Shown in pieces: positions 26,748 to 36,031 of a stretch of DNA of 64,000 nucleotides. The position numbers and the translations under genes were made by a program. This DNA is from Fischerella sp. PCC 9431 (GTDB lineage: Bacteria > Cyanobacteriota > Cyanobacteriia > Cyanobacteriales > Nostocaceae). Where the stretch lies: positions 2,312,469-2,376,468 of the forward strand of contig NZ_KE650771.1 of the NCBI RefSeq assembly GCF_000447295.1, written 5' to 3'. The notes under the pieces were generated by a model that searched no databases, was not told where the DNA came from, and worked only from the letters and a program-made list of their open reading frames with translations. Position 1 is the stretch's first letter; each line of letters begins with the position of its first letter.

Positions 26748-27734
26748 ATGGCTAGTCAAACTGATGTACAGGCACAAAGAATTAGAGCTATTGGCTTAAC
26801 AGTAACAAATTGCGTAGACGCGAAGCGGCTTGTGGTTAGACATCGCTCTTTGGATTTCTATACACAAGCACTTAATTTTGAGTTCGTTTCCGATATCACT
26901 GTAGAGGGACAGGATTACAGCGACCTCGAAGGCGTAACTGAGTCAAAAATTCGCATTATCACCTTGCGATTAGGAGATGAACTCATTGAGTTGATGGAGT
27001 ATCTCAATATAGAGGGAAAACCCATCCCCAGTGATTCACAGAGTAATGACCTATGGTTTCAACATTTGGCAATTGTGGTCAGTGATATGGATCGCGCCTA
27101 TGCTCATTTGCGTTCATTTCCAATTGAACCTATATCAGTTAAACCACAGACAATACCACCAGGGAATGAAACATCTGCTGGTGTCCGCGCCTTCAAGTTT
27201 AAAGACCCTGACGGTCATAATTTAGAGTTAATTTGGTTTCCCCCTGATAAAGGACAAGATAAATGGCATCAAAACACAAATCGCTTGTTTTTGGGAATTG
27301 ATCATAGTGCGATCGCTATTTCCAACACCGACCAGAGTCTACACTTTTACCGTGATCTCCTGGGAATGCAAATTGATAGCCGCAGTCTCAACTGGCGTCC
27401 TACCCAAACTCGTCTGGATGATTTACCAGGGGCCGAAGTCCGAATTACAGATTTGCGACCAACTCAAGATGGTGTCGGAATTGAAATGCTGGACTATATT
27501 TTGCCTGGAAAAGGTCGTCCGATACCGAGTAATTGGAAAAGTTCCGATATTTCACACATGCAAATTGAGCTAGTTGTAAATAATCTTCAGCAGCTAGTGG
27601 ATAAACTACAGCAGAATCAGGTTCAGTTTGTGTCACCAAGAATTGTCCAATTGAGCGATCGCTCATTTCCATACAAGCAGGGTTGTCTAATTAAAGACCC
27701 TGATGGACACGCTATATTGCTGATTGCGGAATGA
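26748..27734 (+). CDS. Two-domain VOC-superfamily (glyoxalase/dioxygenase fold) protein
   Basis: A 328-residue protein with two tandem VOC domains (about 12-165 and 182-325). Each ends in a metal-ligand-like DPDGHNLELIW or DPDGHAILLI segment, and each starts with an RSLDFYTQALNF or QSLHFYRDLLGM motif. The fold covers glyoxalases, extradiol dioxygenases and resistance proteins; the reaction here is unknown. Residues about 22-32 (CVDAKRLVVRH) look like a translated dispersed repeat that interrupts the first strand/helix junction. It lies 37 bp after the NDH-2 gene, so it may be the last gene of the respiratory operon. Confidence 0.82.
   Translation: MASQTDVQAQRIRAIGLTVTNCVDAKRLVVRHRSLDFYTQALNFEFVSDITVEGQDYSDLEGVTESKIRIITLRLGDELIELMEYLNIEGKPIPSDSQSNDLWFQHLAIVVSDMDRAYAHLRSFPIEPISVKPQTIPPGNETSAGVRAFKFKDPDGHNLELIWFPPDKGQDKWHQNTNRLFLGIDHSAIAISNTDQSLHFYRDLLGMQIDSRSLNWRPTQTRLDDLPGAEVRITDLRPTQDGVGIEMLDYILPGKGRPIPSNWKSSDISHMQIELVVNNLQQLVDKLQQNQVQFVSPRIVQLSDRSFPYKQGCLIKDPDGHAILLIAE
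26811..26843 (+). repeat. In-frame dispersed repeat inside the VOC gene
   Basis: GCGTAGACGCGAAGCGGCTT followed by GTGGTTAGACATCGC belongs to the common cyanobacterial repeat that usually reads GCGTAGnnnGCnnnGCGGCTTGCCGTAGACATCGC-like. It adds 11 codons in frame at the start of the first VOC domain. Confidence 0.65.
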
Positions 27735-27807
27735 GTAAATCAAAATTTTTCAACTATTGATTTGATATTGCCCTTGCTCCTCCCAAAAAATTATGTTAGA
27801 TTTTTGT

Positions 27808-27825
27808 TGAATGAACGTTCAATCA
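27808..27825. promoter_or_regulatory. Probable TetR operator palindrome
   Basis: TGAATGAACGTTCAATCA is an 18-bp palindrome with one mismatched pair, centred on GAACGTTC. It ends 7 bp before the tetR-family start codon. Palindromes of the TGAACGTTCA type are common operators of TetR repressors, so autorepression is likely. Confidence 0.7.
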
Positions 27826-27832
27826 ATAAAAT

Positions 27833-28417
27833 ATGCAAGGAAAAAGTTCACGGCAGCAACAAGCTGTCGTGCGACGTGAACATCTTATAGATACAGCATT
27901 AGCGCTGTTTTCCGAGCAAGGTTATGATGCAACGAGCATCAAGCAGATCGCGGCGGCGGCAGGTGTAGCAGTGGGACTGCTGTATCACTACTTTCCGAGT
28001 AAGAGTGAGGTGATGAGGGCGGTCTGGGAACGGCACAGTTTTTTGCCAGAACTACGGGCTTTGCTTCTAGTCGAGGATAACGAAGTAGCGGCACGTGTTC
28101 TGCAAGACGTGGCAGAGAGCTTTTCAGCTATGCTTGAGCGCAAAGAGGCGCTGTTTCGCCTGATGGTGCGTGAAAGCCAGAGTAACCCCGAAGTTGCAGC
28201 CTGTCTGCACGCGATCGTCGAAGAAGGCACCAGGGCGTTGGGGGCTTATCTCGAAACGCGCGTTCAGGTAAAAGAATTACGTCCCCACGATACGACCTTG
28301 ACCGCCAGAATGCTACTTGGAACAGTTTTGACCACACACTTGGCACAGCTACCGACTCGCCCGTGGGCGGAACTAGTTGCCCAACTGCTACACGGTATTA
28401 GCACTCACCCTGACTAA
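27833..28417 (+). CDS. TetR/AcrR-family transcriptional regulator
   Basis: A 194-residue regulator. The N-terminal helix-turn-helix (about 15-60) has the TetR signature IDTALALFSEQGYDATSIKQIAAAAGVAVGLLYHYFPSK; the C-terminal helical part is a ligand/dimer domain. The 18-bp palindrome immediately upstream is a credible operator. The downstream monooxygenase starts 26 bp after this stop codon, so the pair is probably one autoregulated operon induced by the monooxygenase's substrate. Base composition is clearly GC-richer than the neighbouring genes, and codon choice (GCG, GGC, CGC) differs, which suggests acquisition by transfer. Confidence 0.92.
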   Translation: MQGKSSRQQQAVVRREHLIDTALALFSEQGYDATSIKQIAAAAGVAVGLLYHYFPSKSEVMRAVWERHSFLPELRALLLVEDNEVAARVLQDVAESFSAMLERKEALFRLMVRESQSNPEVAACLHAIVEEGTRALGAYLETRVQVKELRPHDTTLTARMLLGTVLTTHLAQLPTRPWAELVAQLLHGISTHPD

Positions 28418-28442
28418 AACTGACTTTTGCCAGAGGCTAAAC

Positions 28443-30029
28443 ATGGACACAACAATCAAAACGGACGTGATCATTGTCGGAGCCGGCCCGACCGGGCTTT
28501 CACTGGCAGTGCAATTGATACGTTACGGCATCGACTTTGTAATCTTTGACAAAAAAGAAGGTATCACCGATTTATCAAAGGCTTTGGTTGTTCACGCGCG
28601 TACTCTGGAAATTTATGACCAAGTGGGTCTGGCGCAACCAGCCGTTGCAGGCGGCGAGATCGTGCAGAAAGGTAATCTGATGCACGATGGCAAAATCAGT
28701 GCCCACCTTGATTTTTCCAACTTCGGCGGGCAACTCAGCCCTTTTCCTTTTATGCTCATTTTTGAACAAAACAAAAACGAGCGTCTGCTTTACGAGCATC
28801 TTCAACACAACGGCAAAGAAGTTCGATGGCAGACCGAAATGGAAGGCTTAACCCAAGATGCAAACGGCGTAAAAGCAGTCCTTAAAAACGCCAACGGCGA
28901 AACACAAATTATTGAAGCCCAGTATCTAATAGGCTGTGACGGTGCAAGCAGTCCAACACGCCACCTCCTCGACCTCCATTTTGCAGGTTCGACTTATCCA
29001 CGCCTGTTTTACGTCGCAGATGTGGATATGGAGTTTCAAGCAGACAAGGCAACGTTTTATGCGACTCTGTCAGAAAACTCATTTGTACTGATCGTTCCTA
29101 TGCAAGGCGAGAAGCACTGGAGGTTAATCGGCAATATGCCCGAATACGATGAGCAAGTTGATCAAGAAGTCACTTACGATGAAGTCGAAAACAAGGTCAA
29201 GCAATTAGTGCAGCGCCCACTGGAGATCACAAACGTGCGCTGGTTTTCGAGTTACAAAGTTCATACTCGTCGCGCCGAGAAGTTCTCAAAAGGTAGATGT
29301 TTTCTAGCTGGAGATGCAGCACATATTCACACACCTGCGGGGGGTCAGGGAATGAACACGGGTATCCAGGACGCTTATAATCTGGCATGGAAAATCGCCT
29401 TTGTTTTGAGAGGCTATGCCAAAGATTCACTTCTGGAAAGCTATAACGAAGAACGTCTAGCCAATGCCAAACGCCTCTTGCAGACGACTGACCAATTTTT
29501 TGATGTTGCGGCGGGCGACCAGTGGTATCTCCAGTTTTTCCGGGACAACATTTTGCCAAGTCTCGCCAGCGTTGTGACTCGATTTAGCATAGCAAAAGAG
29601 TTGATTTTTCAACTAGTTTCGGAAATCGGCATCAACTACCGCAACAGTTCATTAAGTCGGCATCAAGGACGCTCCTTTGAGGTCAAAGCTGGAGACCGAA
29701 TGCCCTATTTTCTGGTGGATGGCGCGAATATTTACGATCGCCTCCGCGCGCCGAAATTCCACTTACTTGTATTGTCCGATGGGAAACACAACTATGAAGA
29801 TTGGCAGGTAGAACTAGCAAACGAATACGGCGGTTTTATCGACTTCAACGTCATTCCCCTTTACCCGCACGTCGTGGAAATATTTGGTAGCAATCAGCCT
29901 TGTAAAGTTCTACTAAGACCCGATAACTACATCGGAATGATGTCTACAAAATTATCCTTGGACGATCTCAAAGTTTACATGAATGAGTTGATGGCAAGTG
30001 ATGAGAAGACTAAAACTCTGTCTGTTTAG
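28443..30029 (+). CDS. FAD-dependent aromatic-ring monooxygenase (PheA/TfdB/Rdx type)
   Basis: A 528-residue class A flavoprotein hydroxylase. Seen: GAGPTGLSLAVQL (FAD ADP part, about 13-25), the central D-G motif LIGCDGASSPTR, and GRCFLAGDAAHIHTPAGGQGMN (FAD ribityl/pyrophosphate). A C-terminal thioredoxin-like domain is typical of phenol-hydroxylase relatives. It would hydroxylate an aromatic or polyketide substrate using NAD(P)H and O2. I chose ATG 28443 (MDTTIKTDVIIVGAGP), 26 bp after the tetR stop; an open frame further upstream overlaps tetR and is not conserved-looking. The GC-rich codon use matches tetR. Confidence 0.9.
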   Translation: MDTTIKTDVIIVGAGPTGLSLAVQLIRYGIDFVIFDKKEGITDLSKALVVHARTLEIYDQVGLAQPAVAGGEIVQKGNLMHDGKISAHLDFSNFGGQLSPFPFMLIFEQNKNERLLYEHLQHNGKEVRWQTEMEGLTQDANGVKAVLKNANGETQIIEAQYLIGCDGASSPTRHLLDLHFAGSTYPRLFYVADVDMEFQADKATFYATLSENSFVLIVPMQGEKHWRLIGNMPEYDEQVDQEVTYDEVENKVKQLVQRPLEITNVRWFSSYKVHTRRAEKFSKGRCFLAGDAAHIHTPAGGQGMNTGIQDAYNLAWKIAFVLRGYAKDSLLESYNEERLANAKRLLQTTDQFFDVAAGDQWYLQFFRDNILPSLASVVTRFSIAKELIFQLVSEIGINYRNSSLSRHQGRSFEVKAGDRMPYFLVDGANIYDRLRAPKFHLLVLSDGKHNYEDWQVELANEYGGFIDFNVIPLYPHVVEIFGSNQPCKVLLRPDNYIGMMSTKLSLDDLKVYMNELMASDEKTKTLSV

Positions 30030-30207
30030 ATGAAACAAAAAGAAGCATCAATATCTAACAATTCTATCGGAGTCAGACAACTGTAGAAAACCTAAAATAA
30101 AAAACTAACCTTGGGAGGATGACTGGCAGGGTAAACATATCTACAAGTAACTGCAATACTTCCAATTTCACAGACAGAATTAATCAAAAAATCGCTGTGA
30201 GAAAACT

Positions 30208-32697
30208 ATGAAACCAAAGCCTCATCCCCCAGTTCACAGCAACCACAACACTCAAACCCCAGATTTAGCCAACCTGAGTCTTGAAGAATTACAAACTCAA
30301 TTAAGAACATCTTTAGAACGTGGACTAACTCACGAAGAAGCCCAACGCCGTTTAGCAAGCTACGGCTACAACGAACTAGCCCAGAAAAAAACCAGTGTTG
30401 TAGAGCAATTTTTCTCTCATTTTTGGGGGCCAATTCCTTGGATGATTGAAGTGGCTGTGATTTTGTCAGCTTTAGTGCGGGATTGGGTAGATTTTGCGAT
30501 TATTTTGGTTTTGCTGGTAGGTAATGGTGTCATTGGTTTTTGGCAAGAATTTGAAGCGGGAAATGCGATCGCTGCTCTCAAAGCTCAACTTGCTCTTAAT
30601 GCTCGTGTGAAGCGAGATCATCAATGGATGACAGTTCCGGCTCGTGAATTAGTACCAGGAGATATTATTCACTTGCGAATTGGCGATGTCCTCCCGGCTG
30701 ATGCGCGGTTGCTGGCAGGTGACTCTATCGAAGTTGATCAGGCGGCCTTAACTGGTGAGTCTTTACCAGTTACACGAGAAACGGGGGATGCAGTCTACTC
30801 TGGCTCTGTTTTGAAACGAGGGGAAATTGATGGGTTGGTTTATGCCACAGGAGCAAATACCTTTTTTGGTAAAACCGCCAGCTTAGTAGATACTGCCATT
30901 ATCCACAGTCACTTTCAACAAACCATCCTGAAGATTGGTAACTTTTTAATTGCTACTGCTTTAGTGCTGGTGGTATTAATAGTCTTTGTGGCTCTCTATC
31001 GACACGATCGCTTACTCAACATCTTAAAATTTGTCTTAGTTTTGACTGTGGCTTCAATCCCAGTAGCCATGCCAGCAGTACTATCAGCAACAATGGCGAT
31101 TGGTTCGCAAGCCCTAGCAAAAAAACAGGCAATTGTCAGCCGTCTAGAATCAATTGAAGAAATTGCCGGAATGGATATTCTCTGTTCAGATAAAACTGGT
31201 ACTCTCACCTTAAATCAATTGACTTTAGGAGAACCAGTTAGTCTAAGTAATATCACTCAGGATGAAGTAATTTTGGCAGCAGTGTTAGCCTCTCATGATT
31301 TCGAGGAAGACCCGATTGATCGGGCAATCATGGCAGGTTTACAAGATAAACAACAACTTAATAATTATCAGGTGACTCGTTTTTTACCCTTTAACCCAGT
31401 AATTAAACGTACAGAGGCGACTATCTCCACAGGTGAAGGTCAAGAATTTAAAGTCAGTAAGGGCGCACCACAGGTAATTTTAGCCTTAGTTGCCAATAGC
31501 TCTGAAATTGAAGAATTTGTCAATAAAACCATCGATAATTTTGCCAAACGTGGCTTTCGGGCGTTAGGTGTTGCTCGAACTAATGCTCAAGGAAATTGGC
31601 AATTTCTTGGTGTTTTACCACTGTTTGACCCGCCTCGGAGCGACTCTCAATTAGTGATTGAAGACTTAAAGCGCCTAGGTGTAAGAGTAAAAATGCTTAC
31701 TGGCGATCAAGTAGCGATCGCTAAAGAAACTTGTCGGCAATTAGGGTTAGGAACCAATATTCTCGACGCCAAGCTATTTAGCACCAGTGATTCCCATCAG
31801 ATGGGACAACTTGCTGATGCTGTGATGCAGGCCGATGGCTTTGGTCAAGTATTCCCTGAACACAAATACTACATAGTAGAAGCACTACAACAACGAGTTC
31901 ATATTGTTGGTATGACGGGCGATGGTGTCAACGATGCACCAGCTTTGAAAAAAGCAGATGTCGGTATTGCTGTTTCTGGTGCAACGGATGCGGCTCGTGC
32001 GGCGGCGGATATCGTTTTACTCGCACCGGGATTAACTGTCATTGCTGATGCTGTCAGAGAAAGCCGCAAAATTTTTCAACGGATGTATAGTTATGTTTTA
32101 TACAGAATTGCGGAAACAATAGACATTTTGTTTTTTTTAACGCTGTCAATTTTAATTTTCAATTTCTATCCAATGACAGCAATTATGATTGTGCTGCTGG
32201 CTTTACTCAATGATGGGGCAATTTTAGCGATCGCTTACGATAAAGCAATTCCTAACAACAAACCTGCTATTTGGGATATGCTCGTTGTCTTGGGTGTTTC
32301 TACATTAATCGGAATTGCTAGCGTATTTGGTTCTTTTGGCATCTTTTATATAGGTAGAGAATTACTACAACTTAGTCCAGGAACCCTACAGACATTAGTA
32401 TATTTAAAACTTTCAGTTGCAGGTCACTTAACAATCTTTGTGACTCGCACCAAAAAATCATTCTGGAGAGAACGACCAGCAAATATTTTATTGTTGGCTA
32501 TTTTTGGTACGCAGATTATTGCGAGTTTAGTGGCTATATTTGGTTTCGGACTGATGTCTCCCATCGGTTGGGGTTTAGGCGCGATAGTTTGGGCGTATTC
32601 TTTGGGATTGCTATTTATTCTTGATTGGGTAAAACACTTAGGATACAAATTATTTCATCATCCCGTAAAAGTTCGCAAACAAAGTTTCCAGACTTAA
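30208..32697 (+). CDS. Plasma-membrane-type H+-exporting P-type ATPase (P3A)
   Basis: An 829-residue P-type ATPase close to fungal/plant plasma-membrane proton pumps. Seen: actuator motif TGES (LTGESLPVT), SIPVAMPAV in TM4, phosphorylation Asp about residue 328 in CSDKTGTLT, nucleotide domain KGAPQVI, MLTGDQ and MTGDGVNDAPALKKADVGIAV. About ten membrane helices are predicted. No heavy-metal-binding domain (CxxC) or K+/Ca2+ signatures are present. It would export H+ and energise the membrane or regulate pH; the neighbourhood includes a Na+/H+ antiporter that could use the gradient. Start ATG 30208. Confidence 0.92.
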   Translation: MKPKPHPPVHSNHNTQTPDLANLSLEELQTQLRTSLERGLTHEEAQRRLASYGYNELAQKKTSVVEQFFSHFWGPIPWMIEVAVILSALVRDWVDFAIILVLLVGNGVIGFWQEFEAGNAIAALKAQLALNARVKRDHQWMTVPARELVPGDIIHLRIGDVLPADARLLAGDSIEVDQAALTGESLPVTRETGDAVYSGSVLKRGEIDGLVYATGANTFFGKTASLVDTAIIHSHFQQTILKIGNFLIATALVLVVLIVFVALYRHDRLLNILKFVLVLTVASIPVAMPAVLSATMAIGSQALAKKQAIVSRLESIEEIAGMDILCSDKTGTLTLNQLTLGEPVSLSNITQDEVILAAVLASHDFEEDPIDRAIMAGLQDKQQLNNYQVTRFLPFNPVIKRTEATISTGEGQEFKVSKGAPQVILALVANSSEIEEFVNKTIDNFAKRGFRALGVARTNAQGNWQFLGVLPLFDPPRSDSQLVIEDLKRLGVRVKMLTGDQVAIAKETCRQLGLGTNILDAKLFSTSDSHQMGQLADAVMQADGFGQVFPEHKYYIVEALQQRVHIVGMTGDGVNDAPALKKADVGIAVSGATDAARAAADIVLLAPGLTVIADAVRESRKIFQRMYSYVLYRIAETIDILFFLTLSILIFNFYPMTAIMIVLLALLNDGAILAIAYDKAIPNNKPAIWDMLVVLGVSTLIGIASVFGSFGIFYIGRELLQLSPGTLQTLVYLKLSVAGHLTIFVTRTKKSFWRERPANILLLAIFGTQIIASLVAIFGFGLMSPIGWGLGAIVWAYSLGLLFILDWVKHLGYKLFHHPVKVRKQSFQT

Positions 32698-32866
32698 AAA
32701 CCATCACTAAGCCTCCTTTGAATTTAAATAGAAAACAAAAAAGAAAGATTTTCATCCTCTCGTGGTGGATGGTAATCTGGCCGTTGGCTGAAGATATTCT
32801 TATTGTGGAGCTAAATATTTAGCTATTGTGGCAAACTTTTTCCGACGGATTCAATTAAATAATGAG

Positions 32867-34030
32867 TTATTTAATGATGCTTTTTGCTCCTATTTGCTGA
32901 CGAAAAATCGAACTGAATCCAGGTAAAAACATGAACTTGATAAACAAATTCGTTATCCAAATCGAGAAATAATTATCAGGAACAAACGAACTCGCCAACT
33001 TTTGGGCTTGGATTTGTCTTTTCTCAATCTCCGGTTGAAGTTGTGCTTGATAAGCGGGAAAAGCTACTTGATAATTACCATAAGCTTGAAAGAGTTCGGT
33101 TGCTAAAATATATGCGCCAGCCATCGCCATTGATGCACCTTGTCCTGCTAGTAAAGTTAAACACTGACAAGCATCGCCAACTAGCCCCACTCTATCTTTG
33201 TACCAAGGATTCAATTTTATTTGGGAGACAGCATCAAAATAGAGATGAGGCGATCGCTTCATTGCTGCTAAAATTTTGGGAACAATCCAGCCCATCTGGT
33301 CAAATACATCGCTCAATAAATCAAGTTTTTGTTGGTGTGTCCTCACATCATGCTTTTCAGATTTGAAAGCAAACAAAGTTCCTAATCTATTACCACGAAT
33401 TGAGCATATAGTTACCTGTTTTTTCGGTTTCATATATGTGTAAAAAGCATCTTTGTCTTCAAGGAAATTCTCTGTAATTACACAGGCAACATAATATCCT
33501 AAAAAATTTTCAAATTGACTTTCACTTCCCCACAAAATATTTCTAGTTTGGGAATGAATGCCATCGGTGCCAATTACTAAATCGTATTCTCTACTGCTAC
33601 TATCGGGAAATTCTACTTCTACCTTATCATTATGAGTATGCATCTGCACCATACTCGTATTGAACTGAATGGGAACTGTATTTTTAATAGTTTCATAAAG
33701 TACAGTTTCTAAATCACCCCGCATAAAATTAAAGTGTCTAAAATCTAGCATTTTGCGAAAATTTTCTACTGACAAAATACTTTGAGTTTTTCCTTGGCTA
33801 TTAACAAACTTTAATTCCGAAACCGGGTAATGCTTTGCTTGAAGTTGTTCAAGGATGTGCATTTTTTCAGCGACATCAAAGCCTGAACCGTAAAAATCTA
33901 TCATGAAACCTTCTTCTTTAAGGTTAGGACGTTTTTCAATAAGCGTCGGATTAAAATTGAATTTTTGTAACCAATAAGCTAAAGTCAGCCCTGCTATACC
34001 AGCGCCACTAATCAAAATATTTGTATTCAT
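32867..34030 (-). CDS. FAD-dependent monooxygenase (TetX/UbiH-like)
   Basis: A single-component flavoprotein hydroxylase of 387 residues: ILISGAGIAGLTLAYWLQK (FAD), DLVIGTDGIHSQTR (D-G motif) and DRVGLVGDACQCLTLLAGQGASMAMAGAY (FAD pyrophosphate site). A late hydrophobic helix (FSIWITNLFIKFMFLPG) could anchor it. The best start is ATG 34030: an AAGGA sits 8 nt upstream, and an ATG three codons earlier has no spacing for a ribosome site. Unlike the monooxygenase at 28443, its base composition matches the neighbours. Substrate unknown; TetX-like proteins include antibiotic-modifying enzymes, but that is not shown here. Confidence 0.87.
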   Translation of the reverse strand: MNTNILISGAGIAGLTLAYWLQKFNFNPTLIEKRPNLKEEGFMIDFYGSGFDVAEKMHILEQLQAKHYPVSELKFVNSQGKTQSILSVENFRKMLDFRHFNFMRGDLETVLYETIKNTVPIQFNTSMVQMHTHNDKVEVEFPDSSSREYDLVIGTDGIHSQTRNILWGSESQFENFLGYYVACVITENFLEDKDAFYTYMKPKKQVTICSIRGNRLGTLFAFKSEKHDVRTHQQKLDLLSDVFDQMGWIVPKILAAMKRSPHLYFDAVSQIKLNPWYKDRVGLVGDACQCLTLLAGQGASMAMAGAYILATELFQAYGNYQVAFPAYQAQLQPEIEKRQIQAQKLASSFVPDNYFSIWITNLFIKFMFLPGFSSIFRQQIGAKSIIK

Positions 34031-34266
34031 GATCTTCATCCTTTTTATATACTTCAGGACTTAGAAACTAGGAGTCAGTATCAAAACATTTTTACAATCA
34101 AGTAATGATTCACTGTTCAAAAATTAGAGTCTCCAGTAAATAAGCGCCACATAATAAGTAAATTTTTCAACCTGTTTTTGATAGATATTTATTACCCGTA
34201 AATTTAATACCCTCGATAGATATTTAAGAAAAACCAACTAAAGTTAGGATACCGAAAGCGATCGCT

Positions 34267-35919
34267 GTGAGTATTATGCTAGACCTCTGGTACAAAAGCG
34301 CTGTTATTTATTGCATTGATGTCGAAACCTTTATGGATGGTAACGGCGATGGGATCGGAGACTTTGAGGGACTGATTGATCGCTTAGATTATATCGCGGG
34401 CTTAGGCATTAACTGTATTTGGCTGATGCCGTTTTATCCTACCCCCAACCGAGATAACGGCTATGACATCACGGATTACTACAATGTAGATCCGCGTTTG
34501 GGGACATTAGGAGACTTTGTTGAATTTCTACGTCAAGCAAATGATCGCGGTATGCGCGTGATTGTTGACTTAGTAATCAATCATACTTCGATTGACCATC
34601 CTTGGTTTAAAGCTGCTTGCAAAGATCAGCATTCCAAATATCGGAATTATTATGTGTGGTCAGAGGAAAAACCTGCTGATGCAGACGAAGGAATTATTTT
34701 CCCTGGCTATCAAGATAGTATCTGGACATATAACGAGGAAGCTGGAGCTTATTACTTTCACCGCTTCTTTGAGCATCAGGCAGATTTGAATATAGGTAAT
34801 CCCCAAGTTCGCGAAGAATTCTACAAAATTATGGGATATTGGCTACAACTAGGGATTTCTGGCTTTCGAGTTGATGCAGCTCCGTTTTTAATTGAGTTAA
34901 AGGGTATTGAAAAACAAGCAGATATTAAAGACCCTTACCGATATCTCAAAGATATGCGGAACTTTCTTTCCTGGCGACGAGGAGATGCCATTATTTTGGC
35001 AGAAGCAAATGTGCCAATGGAAGATGTACCAAAATATTTCGACGATGGCAACAAGTTGCAGATGCTGTTTAGCTTCATCGTTAATCAGTATCTCATGTTG
35101 GCCTTGGCTCGTGAAGAAGTGGCTCCTTTGATACAAGGATTGAAAGCAGCACCAGAGATCCCAGATATTTGTCAATGGGCGCACTTTATCCGCAATCACG
35201 ATGAATTGTCACTGGACAAGCTTTCTGAGTCGGAACGAGAAGAGATATTGACTAAATTTCATCAGGATAAAGAGCAAGTGTGGATTTACGATCGCGGTAT
35301 TCGTCGCCGCTTTCCACCCTTAGTTCAAGGAGATCCACGTCGGATTCGTCTCGCCTACAGCCTCATGTTTACCATGCCAGGAACACCAGTTCTCAAAGCA
35401 GGTGAAGAAATTGGCATGGGAGATGATTTATCATTGAAACAACGCGACGCTAGCCGGACTCCAATGCAATGGTCAGCAGAGTCTAATGGAGGGTTCTCGA
35501 CAGCTCCTATTGAGCAACTAATTCGACCCGTAATCAAGGAAGGTAAATATGGCTACCCACACCTGAATGTCATTGCTCAACGCAGAGATCCCAACTCACT
35601 TTTAAACTGGATGGAACGAGCAATTCGGATGCTCAAAGAATGTCCGGAGTTTGGTTGGGGAAGTTGGGAATTAATTGAGACAGATAACTCAGGAGTTTTG
35701 GCTCTACGCTATCAATGGCGGGATGGAACGGTTGTAGCCCTTCATAATCTGGCGGCTGATGCTTGTACAGTGACTCTTAAGCTAGGTAGCAAGCCCGAAT
35801 CCCATTGGATTGATTTGCTTGGAGATAAACCCTATGAGCCAATTAAACATCCAGAACGCGGCATAAAGCTTGAAGGTTACGGCTACCGTTGGGTGCGCGT
35901 TGGTAGAGAACACCTTTAA
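34267..35919 (+). CDS. Trehalose synthase-like GH13 alpha-glucanotransferase/hydrolase
   Basis: A 550-residue GH13 protein resembling TreS (maltose to trehalose isomerisation) and alpha-amylases. Conserved regions: DLVINHTS (I), GFRVDAAPF with nucleophile Asp203 (II), ILAEANVP with acid/base Glu246 (III) and FIRNHDEL with Asp312 (IV). The opening DLWYKSAVIYCIDVETFMDGNGDG is TreS-like. No signal peptide, so it acts in the cytoplasm. Trehalose production would fit desiccation or salt tolerance, but TreS and alpha-amylase activity cannot be separated from sequence alone. Start GTG 34267; ATG 34276 is equally possible. Confidence 0.87.
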   Translation: MSIMLDLWYKSAVIYCIDVETFMDGNGDGIGDFEGLIDRLDYIAGLGINCIWLMPFYPTPNRDNGYDITDYYNVDPRLGTLGDFVEFLRQANDRGMRVIVDLVINHTSIDHPWFKAACKDQHSKYRNYYVWSEEKPADADEGIIFPGYQDSIWTYNEEAGAYYFHRFFEHQADLNIGNPQVREEFYKIMGYWLQLGISGFRVDAAPFLIELKGIEKQADIKDPYRYLKDMRNFLSWRRGDAIILAEANVPMEDVPKYFDDGNKLQMLFSFIVNQYLMLALAREEVAPLIQGLKAAPEIPDICQWAHFIRNHDELSLDKLSESEREEILTKFHQDKEQVWIYDRGIRRRFPPLVQGDPRRIRLAYSLMFTMPGTPVLKAGEEIGMGDDLSLKQRDASRTPMQWSAESNGGFSTAPIEQLIRPVIKEGKYGYPHLNVIAQRRDPNSLLNWMERAIRMLKECPEFGWGSWELIETDNSGVLALRYQWRDGTVVALHNLAADACTVTLKLGSKPESHWIDLLGDKPYEPIKHPERGIKLEGYGYRWVRVGREHL

Positions 35920-36031
35920 TTTACCAGATCAACCTCTAACAGGATTTTGGATTTTGGATCGATTCCACACATAAATCATGTTGGCTCTTTACCATCAAGG
36001 AATAATCAGTCAATAAGAGTAGTGAAATTAA

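Noticed and set aside
32625-32822. 65-codon plus-strand open frame at the end of the P-type ATPase gene
   Set aside because: It starts inside the ATPase gene in another frame and has no start signal or family resemblance.
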